Shown: positions 36,930 through 46,259, numbered from the stretch's first letter. The stretch: DNA of 64,000 nt from a bacterium (GCA_018435605.1 JAHDNF010000001.1:186001-250000), one strand, 5' to 3'. The notes: a model not told the origin generated them from the letters alone. A program made the numbers and translations.

Positions 36930-37727
36930 ATGGAATACCGTAAACATCCGCTTACCGGCGAATGGATAATTCATCAGCGCCAGCTAAAAGAACCGTTTCA
37001 AGCTAGTGATTTATGCACCTCGTTTTTATGGAACGGTGCTTGTATACCGTTGCATAAAAAACTGCGCTCTACCCCTATGCAGAATATGACCCGCAGTGAC
37101 TTTGCGGAATTGTTTGATGCTTATTTCGATTGGGTTAAAAATGTCCGTTCGGTAGCTCCGCAGGCATGTATACCGAGCATTCTCGACCCGCACGCAGGAG
37201 TAATACTTTATGATGAACCGGTCAGAATGATTGTCGCTCCTGCTGACGATATTTTTGCGGATGTCTCAATTAAGCGTGCACGCTCATTCCATACTGAACA
37301 TAAAAGATGCTTATGGTGCGAAATGATTGATCAGGAATTGTCTTGTGCCGAGCGTATTGTAGAGTCAAACGACGATTTTATTGTATTCGAGCCGTACGCC
37401 GCGCGGTTTCCTTTTGAAACGTATATTGTTCCCATTCGTCACATCCATTCGTTCATATCAACACCCGCTTTACTGATCGATGCTTTGGCGCGCTTATGCG
37501 CTAAATGGATACCGGTTATCCACGATGTATCCGGTAAAGCTGATTTCGCTTTTTTTTTGCATCACGTGGCTACACCATGCGGGTATGAGGATTATCTGCA
37601 TTGGTATATTCAGGTAGTACCTTTTATGAATACATGGGCGGGGTTTGAAATAGCTACAGCCATGAACATCAATGTGACCACACCGGAAAGCTGTGTTTTG
37701 AAAATATCTCAAAAAATCCATAAATAA
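36930..37727 (+). CDS. Galactose-1-phosphate uridylyltransferase-like protein with altered active site
   Basis: A 265-residue shortened relative of GalT (usual 330-350). N-terminus HPLTGEWIIHQRQLKEPF and mid-domain ERIVESNDDFIVFEPYAARFPFETYIVPIRHIHSF are clear GalT features, with YLHWYIQVVPF near the end. The catalytic triplet that is normally H-P-H appears as D-P-H (SILDPHAGVIL) with the following Gln replaced by Gly, and the first Cys-x-x-Cys zinc motif is not seen. The nucleophile histidine seems retained. Activity on UDP-sugars is therefore uncertain; some relatives are ADP-dependent or of unknown substrate. It starts two bases after the DUF167 stop. Confidence 0.75.
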   Translation: MEYRKHPLTGEWIIHQRQLKEPFQASDLCTSFLWNGACIPLHKKLRSTPMQNMTRSDFAELFDAYFDWVKNVRSVAPQACIPSILDPHAGVILYDEPVRMIVAPADDIFADVSIKRARSFHTEHKRCLWCEMIDQELSCAERIVESNDDFIVFEPYAARFPFETYIVPIRHIHSFISTPALLIDALARLCAKWIPVIHDVSGKADFAFFLHHVATPCGYEDYLHWYIQVVPFMNTWAGFEIATAMNINVTTPESCVLKISQKIHK

Positions 37728-37788
37728 TTCATTTTTCTTGCCGATAAAGTCTATAAGAACAAAGCGGTTAAATGGGGAGATAGACATA

Positions 37789-38118
37789 ATGAAAGATCGG
37801 CGTAAATATCAGCGTTATCAACGGCAAATTCCGGTAAGAGTCAAATGGGAAGGCAAAGAACTAGAAGGCGTTTTGATGGATTTAAGCATGACCGGCGCAG
37901 GATGTTTTATCGATAAAAGACTGCCCCTTTACGCCGAGGTCGAAATACAGTTTTTACCTGAAGAACCGTTTGCCGGTCAGGAAGAAATGTTCCACTGCTC
38001 AGGAGTAGTGGTACGATGCTGTAAGGTATCGAATCGCAAGGAATATCAGTTAGGTATTTTCTTCACTCGTCTTTCGGAGGAAATTCTGGCTAACATTATG
38101 GATCTTGCATATTATTGA
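37789..38118 (+). CDS. PilZ-domain c-di-GMP receptor
   Basis: The frame opens at 37738, but GGGGAG about 10 bases before the ATG at 37789 is the better start (109 residues, MKDRRKYQRYQRQI). The PilZ fold is complete and both c-di-GMP contacts are visible: R5xxxR9 (RRKYQR) and D-x-S-x-x-G as DLSMTGAG (about 31-38). Such small stand-alone PilZ proteins act as c-di-GMP receptors. The diguanylate cyclase at 25835 is a plausible source of the signal. Stand-alone gene after the GalT-like gene, 61 bases away. Confidence 0.92.
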   Translation: MKDRRKYQRYQRQIPVRVKWEGKELEGVLMDLSMTGAGCFIDKRLPLYAEVEIQFLPEEPFAGQEEMFHCSGVVVRCCKVSNRKEYQLGIFFTRLSEEILANIMDLAYY

Positions 38119-38260
38119 TCTCTCTTTTATCTAGGTAGTTCGCAATCCATCCTGAAAATTTTTCAAGGATATTTTTTTCATAACCTTTTTAAAAATTCCT
38201 GTTTTTATGCGTATATTTTTTTAGTACAATATGCTGAAAAAATTTACGAAAGGTTTTTCT

Positions 38261-38590
38261 ATGGTAACAGTTGTGTTGTTGGTTATTTCAAATATTTTTA
38301 TGACTATAGCATGGTACGGTCATTTGAAATTCAAAAGTTCACCTTTATTTTTTGTGATTCTTATAAGCTGGCTGATCGCGTTTGTGGAATATTGTTTTCA
38401 AGTACCGGCAAATCGAATCGGTCATCACCAGTTTACCGCGGCTCAGTTGAAAACAATTCAGGAAGTGATTACACTGGTCGTATTTTGTGTGTTTTCCATA
38501 GTATACCTTAAAGAAGATTTTAAATGGAATTATCTTGTCGGATTTGCATTTATGATCGGCGCGGTATTTTTTGTATTTAAAAAGTGGTAG
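38261..38590 (+). CDS. DUF486-family small membrane protein
   Basis: A 109-residue membrane protein, four helices, of the DUF486 (DMT-like) family. Signature ISNIFMTIAWYGHLKFK at about residues 8-24 and FQVPANRIGHHQFTAAQLKTIQEVI identify the family. The frame could start at 38231, but AAAGG 7 bases before the ATG at 38261 and usual family length support the shorter form. The gene ends four bases before the converging GT-C gene stops. Confidence 0.9.
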   Translation: MVTVVLLVISNIFMTIAWYGHLKFKSSPLFFVILISWLIAFVEYCFQVPANRIGHHQFTAAQLKTIQEVITLVVFCVFSIVYLKEDFKWNYLVGFAFMIGAVFFVFKKW

Positions 38591-38594
38591 ATTT

Positions 38595-40106
38595 TTATTT
38601 CGGTTCCAATACAAATATACTTCGCTTGCGCCATATTTCAAATGTACCTACAGGTATTTCAGCGACTAATCTGTAGTTTTCGGCGACTGCATCCTTGAAT
38701 GGTTTGGGCATAAGCGATTGATGCAACATAAATATCGTAGCGAAATTTTTCTTTTCGACCTGTTTTACCAGCGGCAATGGATCCCATTTTCCCGCATAAT
38801 AGAGTTCCTGAATCAATGCCGGTTCAACGTAATAATCGTTTTTACCGTGTCGTATCGCTATAGACGGAAACCTATCTACGAAAATTGGGCTGGCAGATAC
38901 TCGGATATACGCTTCAAGGCGCTGACAGGATCTAAGATCATTTTCCGTTGGAATAAAATCGTATAAGGTATGCCGATAAAAAATTTCATTGGGCAAAAAA
39001 GCGTAATTTATCAGTTGCAAAGAGATCATCAATCCGATAAGTATACAGCTACATGTGTAACTAGAGAATTTTAAGCGGTTTACCATCCTGTTTGCCAGTA
39101 TTGAAAAAGATTCGGCGAATAAAAGCGAAACTCCTGCCCATAAGACAAAAAAGTAGTTCATACCGGAACCATTTGCGGCTATAAGAATAGCGTTGGCAAA
39201 CCCGCCTAAAAAAATCCATATTGAAATAATGTTCTTTCGCTTTTTTAAGAAAAATATCAGGCTGATAGAGGCGGCAATCAAGACCGGAAGATTTTGCCGG
39301 AAAAACCATCCGAAAAAAATCTTGTAGCGAAACCAAAAAAACAATCTGTGCACATTTTCATCAAACAAATTTTTGTGAAACCATCCGTAGGTAATATGTT
39401 CCATCATAATGTATATACCTGAGCCGATTACACCGATAGTTAAGAAATATACCGCGGTATTTTTCCAGTTTTTTTGAAAAATATAGTAACAGGCGAGCGG
39501 CGTTATTACAATAACAGCAGTTTGTTTGGTATATATAGCCAAAATAGCGGTTATCCCTGCGAGGATAGCTCCCCGAATGGATTTAGACCGCATTATTATA
39601 TATGCGGTAAGTATTTGCAGGAAACAGCATAATGCGTCCATACGTGCCAGTGAGTACCAGCACGATATTGACGCCGGATATACAAAACAACCTGCGGATA
39701 TCAGTCCGAAAAAAGATGATCCGGTACTCCGCCTTGCAATACAAAACAACAGTATGAGGGTTCCTATAATGGCTAGTAGTGAAACCAGTCTGCCCCATAT
39801 CAGTAGCGGGCCTCCAAGCGCCACTAACGGCGCTAGTGTAAGAGGATAAAGCGGAGGATAGCAGTTGCCTAACATGGGAAATGTCTGGTTTGATGAATAA
39901 AGCGGCAATCCGCGTACTATGTGCAGTGCGTACAGGATTTTCGAACCTTCGCCCGGTTCCCATTCATACGGATAGAACAGCAACGCCCATGAATACATAA
40001 AATACAGCACAATCCATGGTGCAACATAACCTACAACAAGAATCCATGAAAGCCATGATGTATATGACTGTCTACAAAATAGGCGTTTCAAAGAATCAAC
40101 CGTCAT
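38595..40106 (-). CDS. GT-C family membrane glycosyltransferase
   Basis: A 503-residue polytopic protein with 10 or more membrane segments, resembling the GT39/GT83 (PMT/ArnT-like) superfamily. After the first helix a luminal loop has EPGEGSKILYALHIVRGLPLYSS, where the acidic catalytic residues of GT-C enzymes lie. It presumably transfers a sugar from a polyprenyl-phosphate carrier to a lipid or protein outside the cytoplasm. The ATG overlaps the stop of the preceding Tudor-like gene by four bases, so they are cotranscribed. Sugar and acceptor are unknown. Confidence 0.85.
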   Translation of the reverse strand: MTVDSLKRLFCRQSYTSWLSWILVVGYVAPWIVLYFMYSWALLFYPYEWEPGEGSKILYALHIVRGLPLYSSNQTFPMLGNCYPPLYPLTLAPLVALGGPLLIWGRLVSLLAIIGTLILLFCIARRSTGSSFFGLISAGCFVYPASISCWYSLARMDALCCFLQILTAYIIMRSKSIRGAILAGITAILAIYTKQTAVIVITPLACYYIFQKNWKNTAVYFLTIGVIGSGIYIMMEHITYGWFHKNLFDENVHRLFFWFRYKIFFGWFFRQNLPVLIAASISLIFFLKKRKNIISIWIFLGGFANAILIAANGSGMNYFFVLWAGVSLLFAESFSILANRMVNRLKFSSYTCSCILIGLMISLQLINYAFLPNEIFYRHTLYDFIPTENDLRSCQRLEAYIRVSASPIFVDRFPSIAIRHGKNDYYVEPALIQELYYAGKWDPLPLVKQVEKKNFATIFMLHQSLMPKPFKDAVAENYRLVAEIPVGTFEIWRKRSIFVLEPK

Positions 40107-40651
40107 AAATCGTCTTTTTTTGATGATTCGCCTATAAAGTGGTCTTCCCGATTATCGAACAGTATGTTGAATGATGTCAAACTTCCGTATATTCGGGTAA
40201 TATATTGTTGTAGATGAATTTTATCCTCATCTGTCAGGATGCTGTGAGAATTGATATTCTGTTCCAGTACTCTCAGTCGGTCGCGTATCATGATTATCTT
40301 ATGAAAAAAAGTTTCTATGGGTATTTCTTTGGATTTTAGCGTGTCGTTCGCCGGCTGAAGAATTATTTTTCCGCCGACCCATTTGTTGCCAAGGTGTACA
40401 ATTTCATGCGTTTCCGCCCATCGCCTGAGAATTTTTATAAGTGTGTGCTCAACTTCCGACATACTTACCATGTCAGGGTCAACAGTCACAGCTTCGAGAA
40501 TTTCCAGATCCACATATGCTTTGGAAATCTCAAGCCGGCCCCGTTCCTTAAAATTGATGCTGTATGTTGACTGTTTGACTCCTGTAATGATTCCTTCACC
40601 GAACTGTGGATGACGTACCCGTGACCCAATACCGATTTCGTTTTCAGACAT
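40103..40651 (-). CDS. Small protein with N-terminal UvrD/PcrA-C-terminal-like (Tudor-like) domain
   Basis: A 182-residue protein. Residues 8-40 (GSRVRHPQFGEGIITGVKQSTYSINF) match the beta-barrel module found at the C-terminus of UvrD/PcrA helicases and in CarD-like proteins. The rest is helical and of unknown type. CarD-type barrels bind RNA polymerase, so an RNAP or DNA-repair link is possible. It lies immediately upstream of the GT-C gene with a four-base overlap and has AGGAG 7-8 bases before the ATG. It is not a true CarD, whose helical domain is different. Confidence 0.68.
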   Translation of the reverse strand: MSENEIGIGSRVRHPQFGEGIITGVKQSTYSINFKERGRLEISKAYVDLEILEAVTVDPDMVSMSEVEHTLIKILRRWAETHEIVHLGNKWVGGKIILQPANDTLKSKEIPIETFFHKIIMIRDRLRVLEQNINSHSILTDEDKIHLQQYITRIYGSLTSFNILFDNREDHFIGESSKKDDL

Positions 40652-40785
40652 GATAAAAAACTCCTTTCAGAAAAAAACAATCAGTTGTTGAAATAATTTC
40701 TGTTTATTTTATAATGATAAACATATCAATGAGTCAATTATTTTTAAGTTTATCAAAAATGTTGCCAATGGAAAAATTTTTTTAC

Positions 40786-41685
40786 ATGAATTTTCATCGT
40801 CTCGTAATCGTATCTCTCATACTATTCCTTAATGCAAATATTTCAGGTTGCGCATTAATGCGTGATGCCGCAATGACGAATTATTTAAAACCAATGCTCA
40901 GAGATCAAGCGTTGGCAATGAATATGGAATCGGATTTTAACCTTGCTCAAACAGCATTGCCCGCTAACATAAAATTGCTCGAAGGATTGGTTCTGTCGTA
41001 TCCGTCGCGAAGAGACCTCAAAGTATGGGTTAGTGAAGCGTTGTGCGGATATGGATTCGGTTTTGTCGAGGATAATGATAAAAAACGGGCATCGATGTTG
41101 TATTTGCGGGCAAAAGAGTATGCGGTGCAAAACGCGGTAAGGCATATACAATTCAAAGCGGAATATATCTATGATATAAACGAATTTGAAAAATGGCTCT
41201 CCAAACGATCTGAAAAAGATATAGATATCCTGTATTGGCTCGGACATAGCTGGGGCGCTTATATAGCCATAAATCTGAACAATCCTGACGCAATGGCCGA
41301 TTTACCGAAAGTTCGTTGGATAATGGAACGTGTAATTGCGCTTGATGAACGTTTCTACAATGCCGGAGCACATCTTTTTTTAGGGTCGCTATATGCTTCC
41401 ATACCAGTTATGTTCGGTGGGAGTGAAGAAAAATCGCTTTATCATTTTAACCGAGGTTTTTCTCTCAACGGCGAGAAATTTTTGCTTGCGCATTACTATT
41501 TCGCTAAAACATATTGTGTGCGGTTTCTTAAAAAAGATGCCTTCTATCAGTCTTTGGAATATATTGAACAATTCGATACGGCTCAATATCCAAACTTACG
41601 ACTATTTAACAGTATAGCCGTATATAAAGCTGACCAACTGAAACAACAGGCTGAGGAGCTATTTTTCGATGATGAAAATTTTTAA
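40786..41685 (+). CDS. tatT: TatT-type TRAP-associated TPR lipoprotein
   Basis: The TatT family (TP0956-like) of periplasmic lipoproteins that bind the TRAP solute-binding protein. The ATG at 40786 gives an ideal lipoprotein signal peptide MNFHRLVIVSLILFLNANISGC (Cys22), while earlier in-frame starts at 40714 and 40768 would add a nonsensical tail; none has a good Shine-Dalgarno. The mature protein has TPR-like helices, for example YLRAKEYAVQNAVRHIQFKAE and YNAGAHLFLGSLY. It precedes the DctP gene with a 17-base overlap. Known T. pallidum TatT is trimeric with a pore-like centre. Confidence 0.86.
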   Translation: MNFHRLVIVSLILFLNANISGCALMRDAAMTNYLKPMLRDQALAMNMESDFNLAQTALPANIKLLEGLVLSYPSRRDLKVWVSEALCGYGFGFVEDNDKKRASMLYLRAKEYAVQNAVRHIQFKAEYIYDINEFEKWLSKRSEKDIDILYWLGHSWGAYIAINLNNPDAMADLPKVRWIMERVIALDERFYNAGAHLFLGSLYASIPVMFGGSEEKSLYHFNRGFSLNGEKFLLAHYYFAKTYCVRFLKKDAFYQSLEYIEQFDTAQYPNLRLFNSIAVYKADQLKQQAEELFFDDENF

Positions 41686-42682
41686 GAACGCGGTTGCCGT
41701 AGCGCTTGTTTTATGTTGTACACGTTATGCTTGTGGCGAAGAAAAGTTTGTACTAAAATTGGCTACTCTCGCCCCGGAAGGTACGACATGGATGAACACC
41801 ATGGAAGAAATGAACGAACAGATCAAAAAACAAAGCAACGGACGCCTTAGGATACAGTTTTATCCCGGCGGAGTCATGGGCGATGAACTCGACGTCATTA
41901 GAAAAATGCGGTTCAATCAGGTTCATGCCGCAGGTTTTTCAGGTGTAGGACTGGGAAAAGTGCTTCCTGACGTGAGGGTTTTGGATTTGCCGTACTTATT
42001 TTATTCATACGAAGAAGTTGATTATGTACATCAAAAACTTTTGGATCATTTTAAACGGGCTTATGATAAGGAAGGTTATATTCTTGCCGGATGGGCTGAG
42101 GCAGGATTTGTTTATATGTTTTCGCAGTCTTCCGCCTGTGACCGTGAATCGTTTAGAAAAGTAAAACTATGGGCATGGCAGGATGATCCGCTGGCTAAAG
42201 CGGCTTTTGACGGAATGGGAATTTCAACTATTCCTTTGCCTATAACCGATGTGATGACTTCTTTACAGGTCGGTATGGTCGACTCCTTTTATTCTCCACC
42301 TCTTGCTACTATCGCTTTGCAATGGTATACACGTGTCAAATACATGTGTACGTTTCCGATCACTCATGCTACAGGGGCAGTACTTATCAATAAAAAATAT
42401 TACGAAAAATTGCCGGATGATCTGAAAAAAATACTCGACGATAATTTCTCAACATACCTACAAACTTTAATCGTTCGTACACGAGATGATAATGAAAAAT
42501 CAAAAGAAACATTGCGCAAAAATGGTATTGTAATGCTTGAAGCCGCGGATAAAGAAGTGGAAGAGCTGGCTGTAGAATCCGGCAAAGTGTGGTATAACCT
42601 TGCCGGTAAAATATATTCGAGAGAACTTTTAGATCAGGTGCTTGCATTAATCAATGAAGTCAGAAACGATAAAAAAAATTAA
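41669..42682 (+). CDS. TRAP transporter solute-binding subunit (DctP family)
   Basis: A 337-residue periplasmic binding protein with a signal peptide (residues 1-23) and DctP motifs LATLAPEGTTWMNTMEEM, FYPGGVMGDELDVIRKMRFNQVHAAG and TSLQVGMVDSFYSPP. In the region where DctP proteins carry the carboxylate-binding arginine (KIRV), this protein reads RKVKLWAWQDDP, with no arginine. The ligand is therefore probably not a simple carboxylate. It overlaps the TatT gene (17 bases) and the DctQ gene (29 bases). GAGGAG 10 bases before ATG supports the start. Confidence 0.9.
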   Translation: MMKIFKNAVAVALVLCCTRYACGEEKFVLKLATLAPEGTTWMNTMEEMNEQIKKQSNGRLRIQFYPGGVMGDELDVIRKMRFNQVHAAGFSGVGLGKVLPDVRVLDLPYLFYSYEEVDYVHQKLLDHFKRAYDKEGYILAGWAEAGFVYMFSQSSACDRESFRKVKLWAWQDDPLAKAAFDGMGISTIPLPITDVMTSLQVGMVDSFYSPPLATIALQWYTRVKYMCTFPITHATGAVLINKKYYEKLPDDLKKILDDNFSTYLQTLIVRTRDDNEKSKETLRKNGIVMLEAADKEVEELAVESGKVWYNLAGKIYSRELLDQVLALINEVRNDKKN

Positions 42683-43184
42683 AATCCATATAGCTGTTTA
42701 CCGGTGCATGGTGAAACTTAGCGATTATATAGCCGTTGCCGAAAAAGTTTTAATTGCCTTGGTGCTCGCGTCTATACTAAGCGTATTGTTGGTACAAATA
42801 GCATTGCGCAATATCTGGAATACCGGTTTTTTTTATGCCGATATCATAGCCAGACAACTTATTTTGTGGATATGTTTTCTCGGCGCTTCTTTATGTACTT
42901 ATCACCGACGGCATATTAAGATCGATCTGGTTAACCGTTTCTGTCCTGAGTCCATTTCACGTTGGTTTCGTCTTATAGTCGATCTTTTCTGTGTTGTGGT
43001 ATGTATTTTACTGGCTAAAGCGGGGTATGTGTTTGTCATTGACGAATATCAAACAGGAGCGATGCTCACCGGAAATATTCCTCAGTGGATATTTTTAGTT
43101 ATCATACCGGTGAGCTTATGCGTTATGGCAGGCCGATTTTTTCTGCATAGTATCCAAGAAATTCTTACAGGGGATAAATCGTGA
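42654..43184 (+). CDS. TRAP transporter small permease (DctQ)
   Basis: A 176-residue membrane protein with four helices, the small TRAP subunit. LLVQIALRNIWNTGFFYADIIARQLILWICFLGASLCTYHRRHIKIDLV contains the family's conserved core. It overlaps DctP by 29 bases and its stop overlaps the GTG start of DctM by four bases (GTGA). A shorter start at 42708 (MVKLSDYIAV) is possible. It helps DctM transport together with sodium or protons. Confidence 0.9.
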   Translation: MKSETIKKIKIHIAVYRCMVKLSDYIAVAEKVLIALVLASILSVLLVQIALRNIWNTGFFYADIIARQLILWICFLGASLCTYHRRHIKIDLVNRFCPESISRWFRLIVDLFCVVVCILLAKAGYVFVIDEYQTGAMLTGNIPQWIFLVIIPVSLCVMAGRFFLHSIQEILTGDKS

Positions 43185-44449
43185 CTGTTGTTTTTCTTGT
43201 TCTTTCAGCCTTGTTGGGAGTGCCTCTTTTTTGTGTTATCGGTTCCGTTGCGTTATACGCTTTTGCAAGTATAGAAATTGACAGCGCGGTTATTATTATC
43301 GAAATGGTCAGGCTTGCCAGCGCTCCGGCGTTACTGGCTATACCTTTATTTACCTTTACCGGATACATTCTTGCGGATAGCAATGCTCCTCTCAGAATGG
43401 TTAACTTCACCAGGGCTTTGTTCGGATGGCTACCGGGAGGTGTGCCGGTTGTGGCTTTCATAAGTTGCGCGTTTTTTTCGGCATTTACCGGAGTGTCAGG
43501 CGTAACAATCATAGCTCTCGGCGGTTTGCTGTACCCGATTCTACGCTCTGAAAAATATTCCGAAACATTTACTCTCGGATTGTTGACTTGTTCTGGTAGC
43601 ATGGGCATGCTTATCCCTCCAAGTTTGCCGCTTATATTGTACGGAATTATATCTGAAACCCCCATTGACCGCTTGTTTGCCGCCGGCATCATACCTGAAA
43701 TGATGCTGATTACTTTTTTATCGATTTTCAGCATCAGAAAAGGTTTGACTCGCGATAGAATAAGAGTCAAATTTTCAATGCGCCAGCTAATTACGACAGC
43801 AAAAGCGGCGGTTTTTGAAATACCGCTTCCGATTATCGTTTTGGGAGGTATTTACAGCGGATTGTTCACCGCCACCGAAGCCGCGGCGATTAGTGCGGCA
43901 TACGCCGTTATCGTTGAAATTTTTATCCATAGAGATTTGAATTTTTTTAAAGACGTACCTCGTATCATTGAAAAAAGCATGATTCTTGTCGGGTCGATTT
44001 TGATAATTCTAGGTGTGGCTTTGGGACTGACCAGTTATATGGTTGATGCGCAAATACCGGTTAAAGTGCTAGGCTGGATGCAGGATTATATCGGAAACAA
44101 ATGGGTTTTCCTCATTGTGTTGAATATCTTTTTATTAATCGTGGGCTGTTTGATGGATATTTTTTCGGCGATTATTATTATTGTGCCCCTGATTAAACCT
44201 ATAGCAGTTAGTTTTGGAGTCGATCCGATCCATCTTGGAATTATTTTTTTGTGCAACCTTGAAATAGGCTATTCCACTCCTCCGGTAGGCATAAATTTGT
44301 TTATTGCGAGCACTCGTTTCGACCGCTCCATTTTGGATCTTTACAAGTCGGCGCTTCCGTTCATCGGCATCCTGCTGATCGGCTTGGTGCTAATTACTTA
44401 CTGTCCGTGGTTGAGCTTGGGGTTGGTGAAACTGTTGTTTGGGACATGA
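43181..44449 (+). CDS. TRAP transporter large permease (DctM)
   Basis: A 422-residue protein starting at GTG (43181-43183) inside the stop of the DctQ gene. About 12 membrane helices; signature ALLAIPLFTFTGYILAD, CSGSMGMLIPPSLPLILYGIISETPIDRLFAAGIIPE and EIGYSTPPVGINLF identify the family. It forms the translocation path and uses an ion gradient. It completes the TatT-P-Q-M operon and stops one base before the TMTC-like gene, which is therefore likely cotranscribed. Confidence 0.94.
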   Translation: MTVVFLVLSALLGVPLFCVIGSVALYAFASIEIDSAVIIIEMVRLASAPALLAIPLFTFTGYILADSNAPLRMVNFTRALFGWLPGGVPVVAFISCAFFSAFTGVSGVTIIALGGLLYPILRSEKYSETFTLGLLTCSGSMGMLIPPSLPLILYGIISETPIDRLFAAGIIPEMMLITFLSIFSIRKGLTRDRIRVKFSMRQLITTAKAAVFEIPLPIIVLGGIYSGLFTATEAAAISAAYAVIVEIFIHRDLNFFKDVPRIIEKSMILVGSILIILGVALGLTSYMVDAQIPVKVLGWMQDYIGNKWVFLIVLNIFLLIVGCLMDIFSAIIIIVPLIKPIAVSFGVDPIHLGIIFLCNLEIGYSTPPVGINLFIASTRFDRSILDLYKSALPFIGILLIGLVLITYCPWLSLGLVKLLFGT

Positions 44450-44450
44450 C

Positions 44451-46244
44451 ATGACGCATTCCACCCGTGTTATCTCTATATACAATAGGTTTTTGTCTTT
44501 TTTGCATACAAAACAGCGGGTTGCCTGTTTTTTGCTTTTAGCGGCCGTTTTATTGGTATATGCCAACGTAATAAACGGCGGATTTGTTTATGATGATAAA
44601 AGTTTCATTGTGGATAACCGTCCCGTAAAAGAATGGCTGTTCAGTCGCCCTTGGGATTTTTTTATCAAACCTGAAGTAGCGGTATGGTCGGGCATTTACC
44701 GCCCTCTTCGCACACTTTCTTTTGCTATTGATTATCAGCTTTTTGGTTTGAATCCTGTAGGTTACCATTGTGAAAATGTCTTACTGCATTGTATCAATAC
44801 TTTGCTGGTATTTTCAATTCTTAGCGTTCTGCTTGCATGTACAAAAAAGGGCTTTTTAGGAGCTTTGTTGTTTGCTGTGCATCCTGTCCAGTTGGAAGCG
44901 GTCAGTTGGATTTCCAGCAGGGGAGACCTTCTGTTCGCTTTATTTGTGCTCATCTCTTTTAAATGGTATATAAGCATGACTGATGATGAGCGAATTAAAT
45001 GGACTTCTATTTCAGGATTGTTACTATTATATATCTTCGCTCTGCTGAGCAAAGAAACTGCCATTGCTCTTTTTCCGGTTGTGATCAGTTACGATATCTT
45101 GATCATGTGTTGCCAAAAAAAAATCAATCTTTATTATATGGTCAAAAAACGTCTAAAAATATATTTATCCATAGCGGGTATAAGTCTTTTATATCTGATC
45201 ATACGTTTCAATCTATTTGAAAGTGTAAGTCAAAAACCATATTGGGGCGGTTCTGTAAAATCTAATATTCTTACAATGCTTGAAGCGACGCTTTATTATT
45301 TTAAGATAATATCCTATCCTGTAAAACTTTCTATCGATTACAGTAATTATCCGATCATTTATTCATTTGCAGATATCCGGCTGATTATGCCTGTACTTTT
45401 TTATACGGCAGTAGCTTTATTGTGCTTTTACGCATTGAGGCGGAAAGATTATCCGTTTATTTTATTTGCCGGCATATTTGTTTTGTTTTTACTGCCGAGC
45501 TGGAATATTTTTCCAATATCTGCAATTATTGCAGAACGTTTTTTGTATGTTTCTCTGATCGGTGTAGCGGCTGTTGCTGGTTGTGTCTTATATACAATCT
45601 GTTTTGAAAATCACACGATTTTTCAAAGAAAGATTTGTTTCTTAACAGTTCTTTTTATTTTTCTGTGTCTTTCTTTTCTGTCTATCTACAGAAATAGTCA
45701 TTGGTTCAGTAATTATACTATTTGGAAAGCATGCGTGGATGTTTTTCCCGGCAATTACAAAGGTCATATTAATCTTGGAACAGAGTACGAAGAAAAAGGC
45801 GAACACTACAAAGCAATTAGTGAAAATATTAAACTTTTAGTTGTTAAACCGCATCACGCGACCGCTCACTATAATCTGGGAAATATTTATTGGCGATTGG
45901 GATTGTTCGATAAAAGCCGGGCGGCATTTTTAACTGCTATACGATATAACCCCGAATACTGGCAGGCGATGAATAATCTGGGCAGTTTATATGTTGATAA
46001 AATGTGGTATGATGAAGCGGAACGTGTTTTTTTGCAACTTCTTGTAAAAAATCCTGATTATCCTAAAGCGCATTTCAATCTGGCATCAATATATTTCAAT
46101 AAATTCAAAGACTACCCAAAAGCTAAATATCATTTGAGAAAATGCATTGAGAGCGAAATGTTCAGGAATTCTAAGGAAGTTCACTTTATGTGGCGCAATA
46201 TAGAGATAATTGAGCGCGAAACATCAGGTATCGGCAGTCGGTAA
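44451..46244 (+). CDS. TMTC-like GT-C membrane glycosyltransferase with C-terminal TPRs (second copy)
   Basis: A 597-residue protein, the second TMTC-like protein in the window. A TTG start at 44439 in the preceding gene is possible, but ATG at 44451 directly after the DctM stop is better. Motifs GFVYDDKSFIVDNRP (acidic loop), LLHCINTLLVF and GALLFAVHPVQLEAVSWISSRGD are shared with the protein at 15144. About 10 membrane segments (20-410) are followed by at least four TPRs (NLGTEYEEKGEHYKAI, NLGNIYWRLGLFDKSRAAF, NLGSLYVDKMWYDEAE, NLASIYFNKFKDYPKAK). It likely glycosylates exported proteins; its place after TRAP genes is unusual. Confidence 0.86.
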   Translation: MTHSTRVISIYNRFLSFLHTKQRVACFLLLAAVLLVYANVINGGFVYDDKSFIVDNRPVKEWLFSRPWDFFIKPEVAVWSGIYRPLRTLSFAIDYQLFGLNPVGYHCENVLLHCINTLLVFSILSVLLACTKKGFLGALLFAVHPVQLEAVSWISSRGDLLFALFVLISFKWYISMTDDERIKWTSISGLLLLYIFALLSKETAIALFPVVISYDILIMCCQKKINLYYMVKKRLKIYLSIAGISLLYLIIRFNLFESVSQKPYWGGSVKSNILTMLEATLYYFKIISYPVKLSIDYSNYPIIYSFADIRLIMPVLFYTAVALLCFYALRRKDYPFILFAGIFVLFLLPSWNIFPISAIIAERFLYVSLIGVAAVAGCVLYTICFENHTIFQRKICFLTVLFIFLCLSFLSIYRNSHWFSNYTIWKACVDVFPGNYKGHINLGTEYEEKGEHYKAISENIKLLVVKPHHATAHYNLGNIYWRLGLFDKSRAAFLTAIRYNPEYWQAMNNLGSLYVDKMWYDEAERVFLQLLVKNPDYPKAHFNLASIYFNKFKDYPKAKYHLRKCIESEMFRNSKEVHFMWRNIEIIERETSGIGSR

Positions 46245-46259
46245 ATTGTAGTATTTGCG

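Noticed and set aside
40103-40651. CarD transcription factor
   Set aside because: The N-terminal barrel is similar to UvrD/PcrA tails, but the C-terminal helical domain of CarD is not recognisable.
40786-41685. Twin-arginine translocase component because of the TatT name
   Set aside because: TatT here is the TRAP-associated TPR lipoprotein family; no TatABC genes or twin-arginine motifs are nearby.
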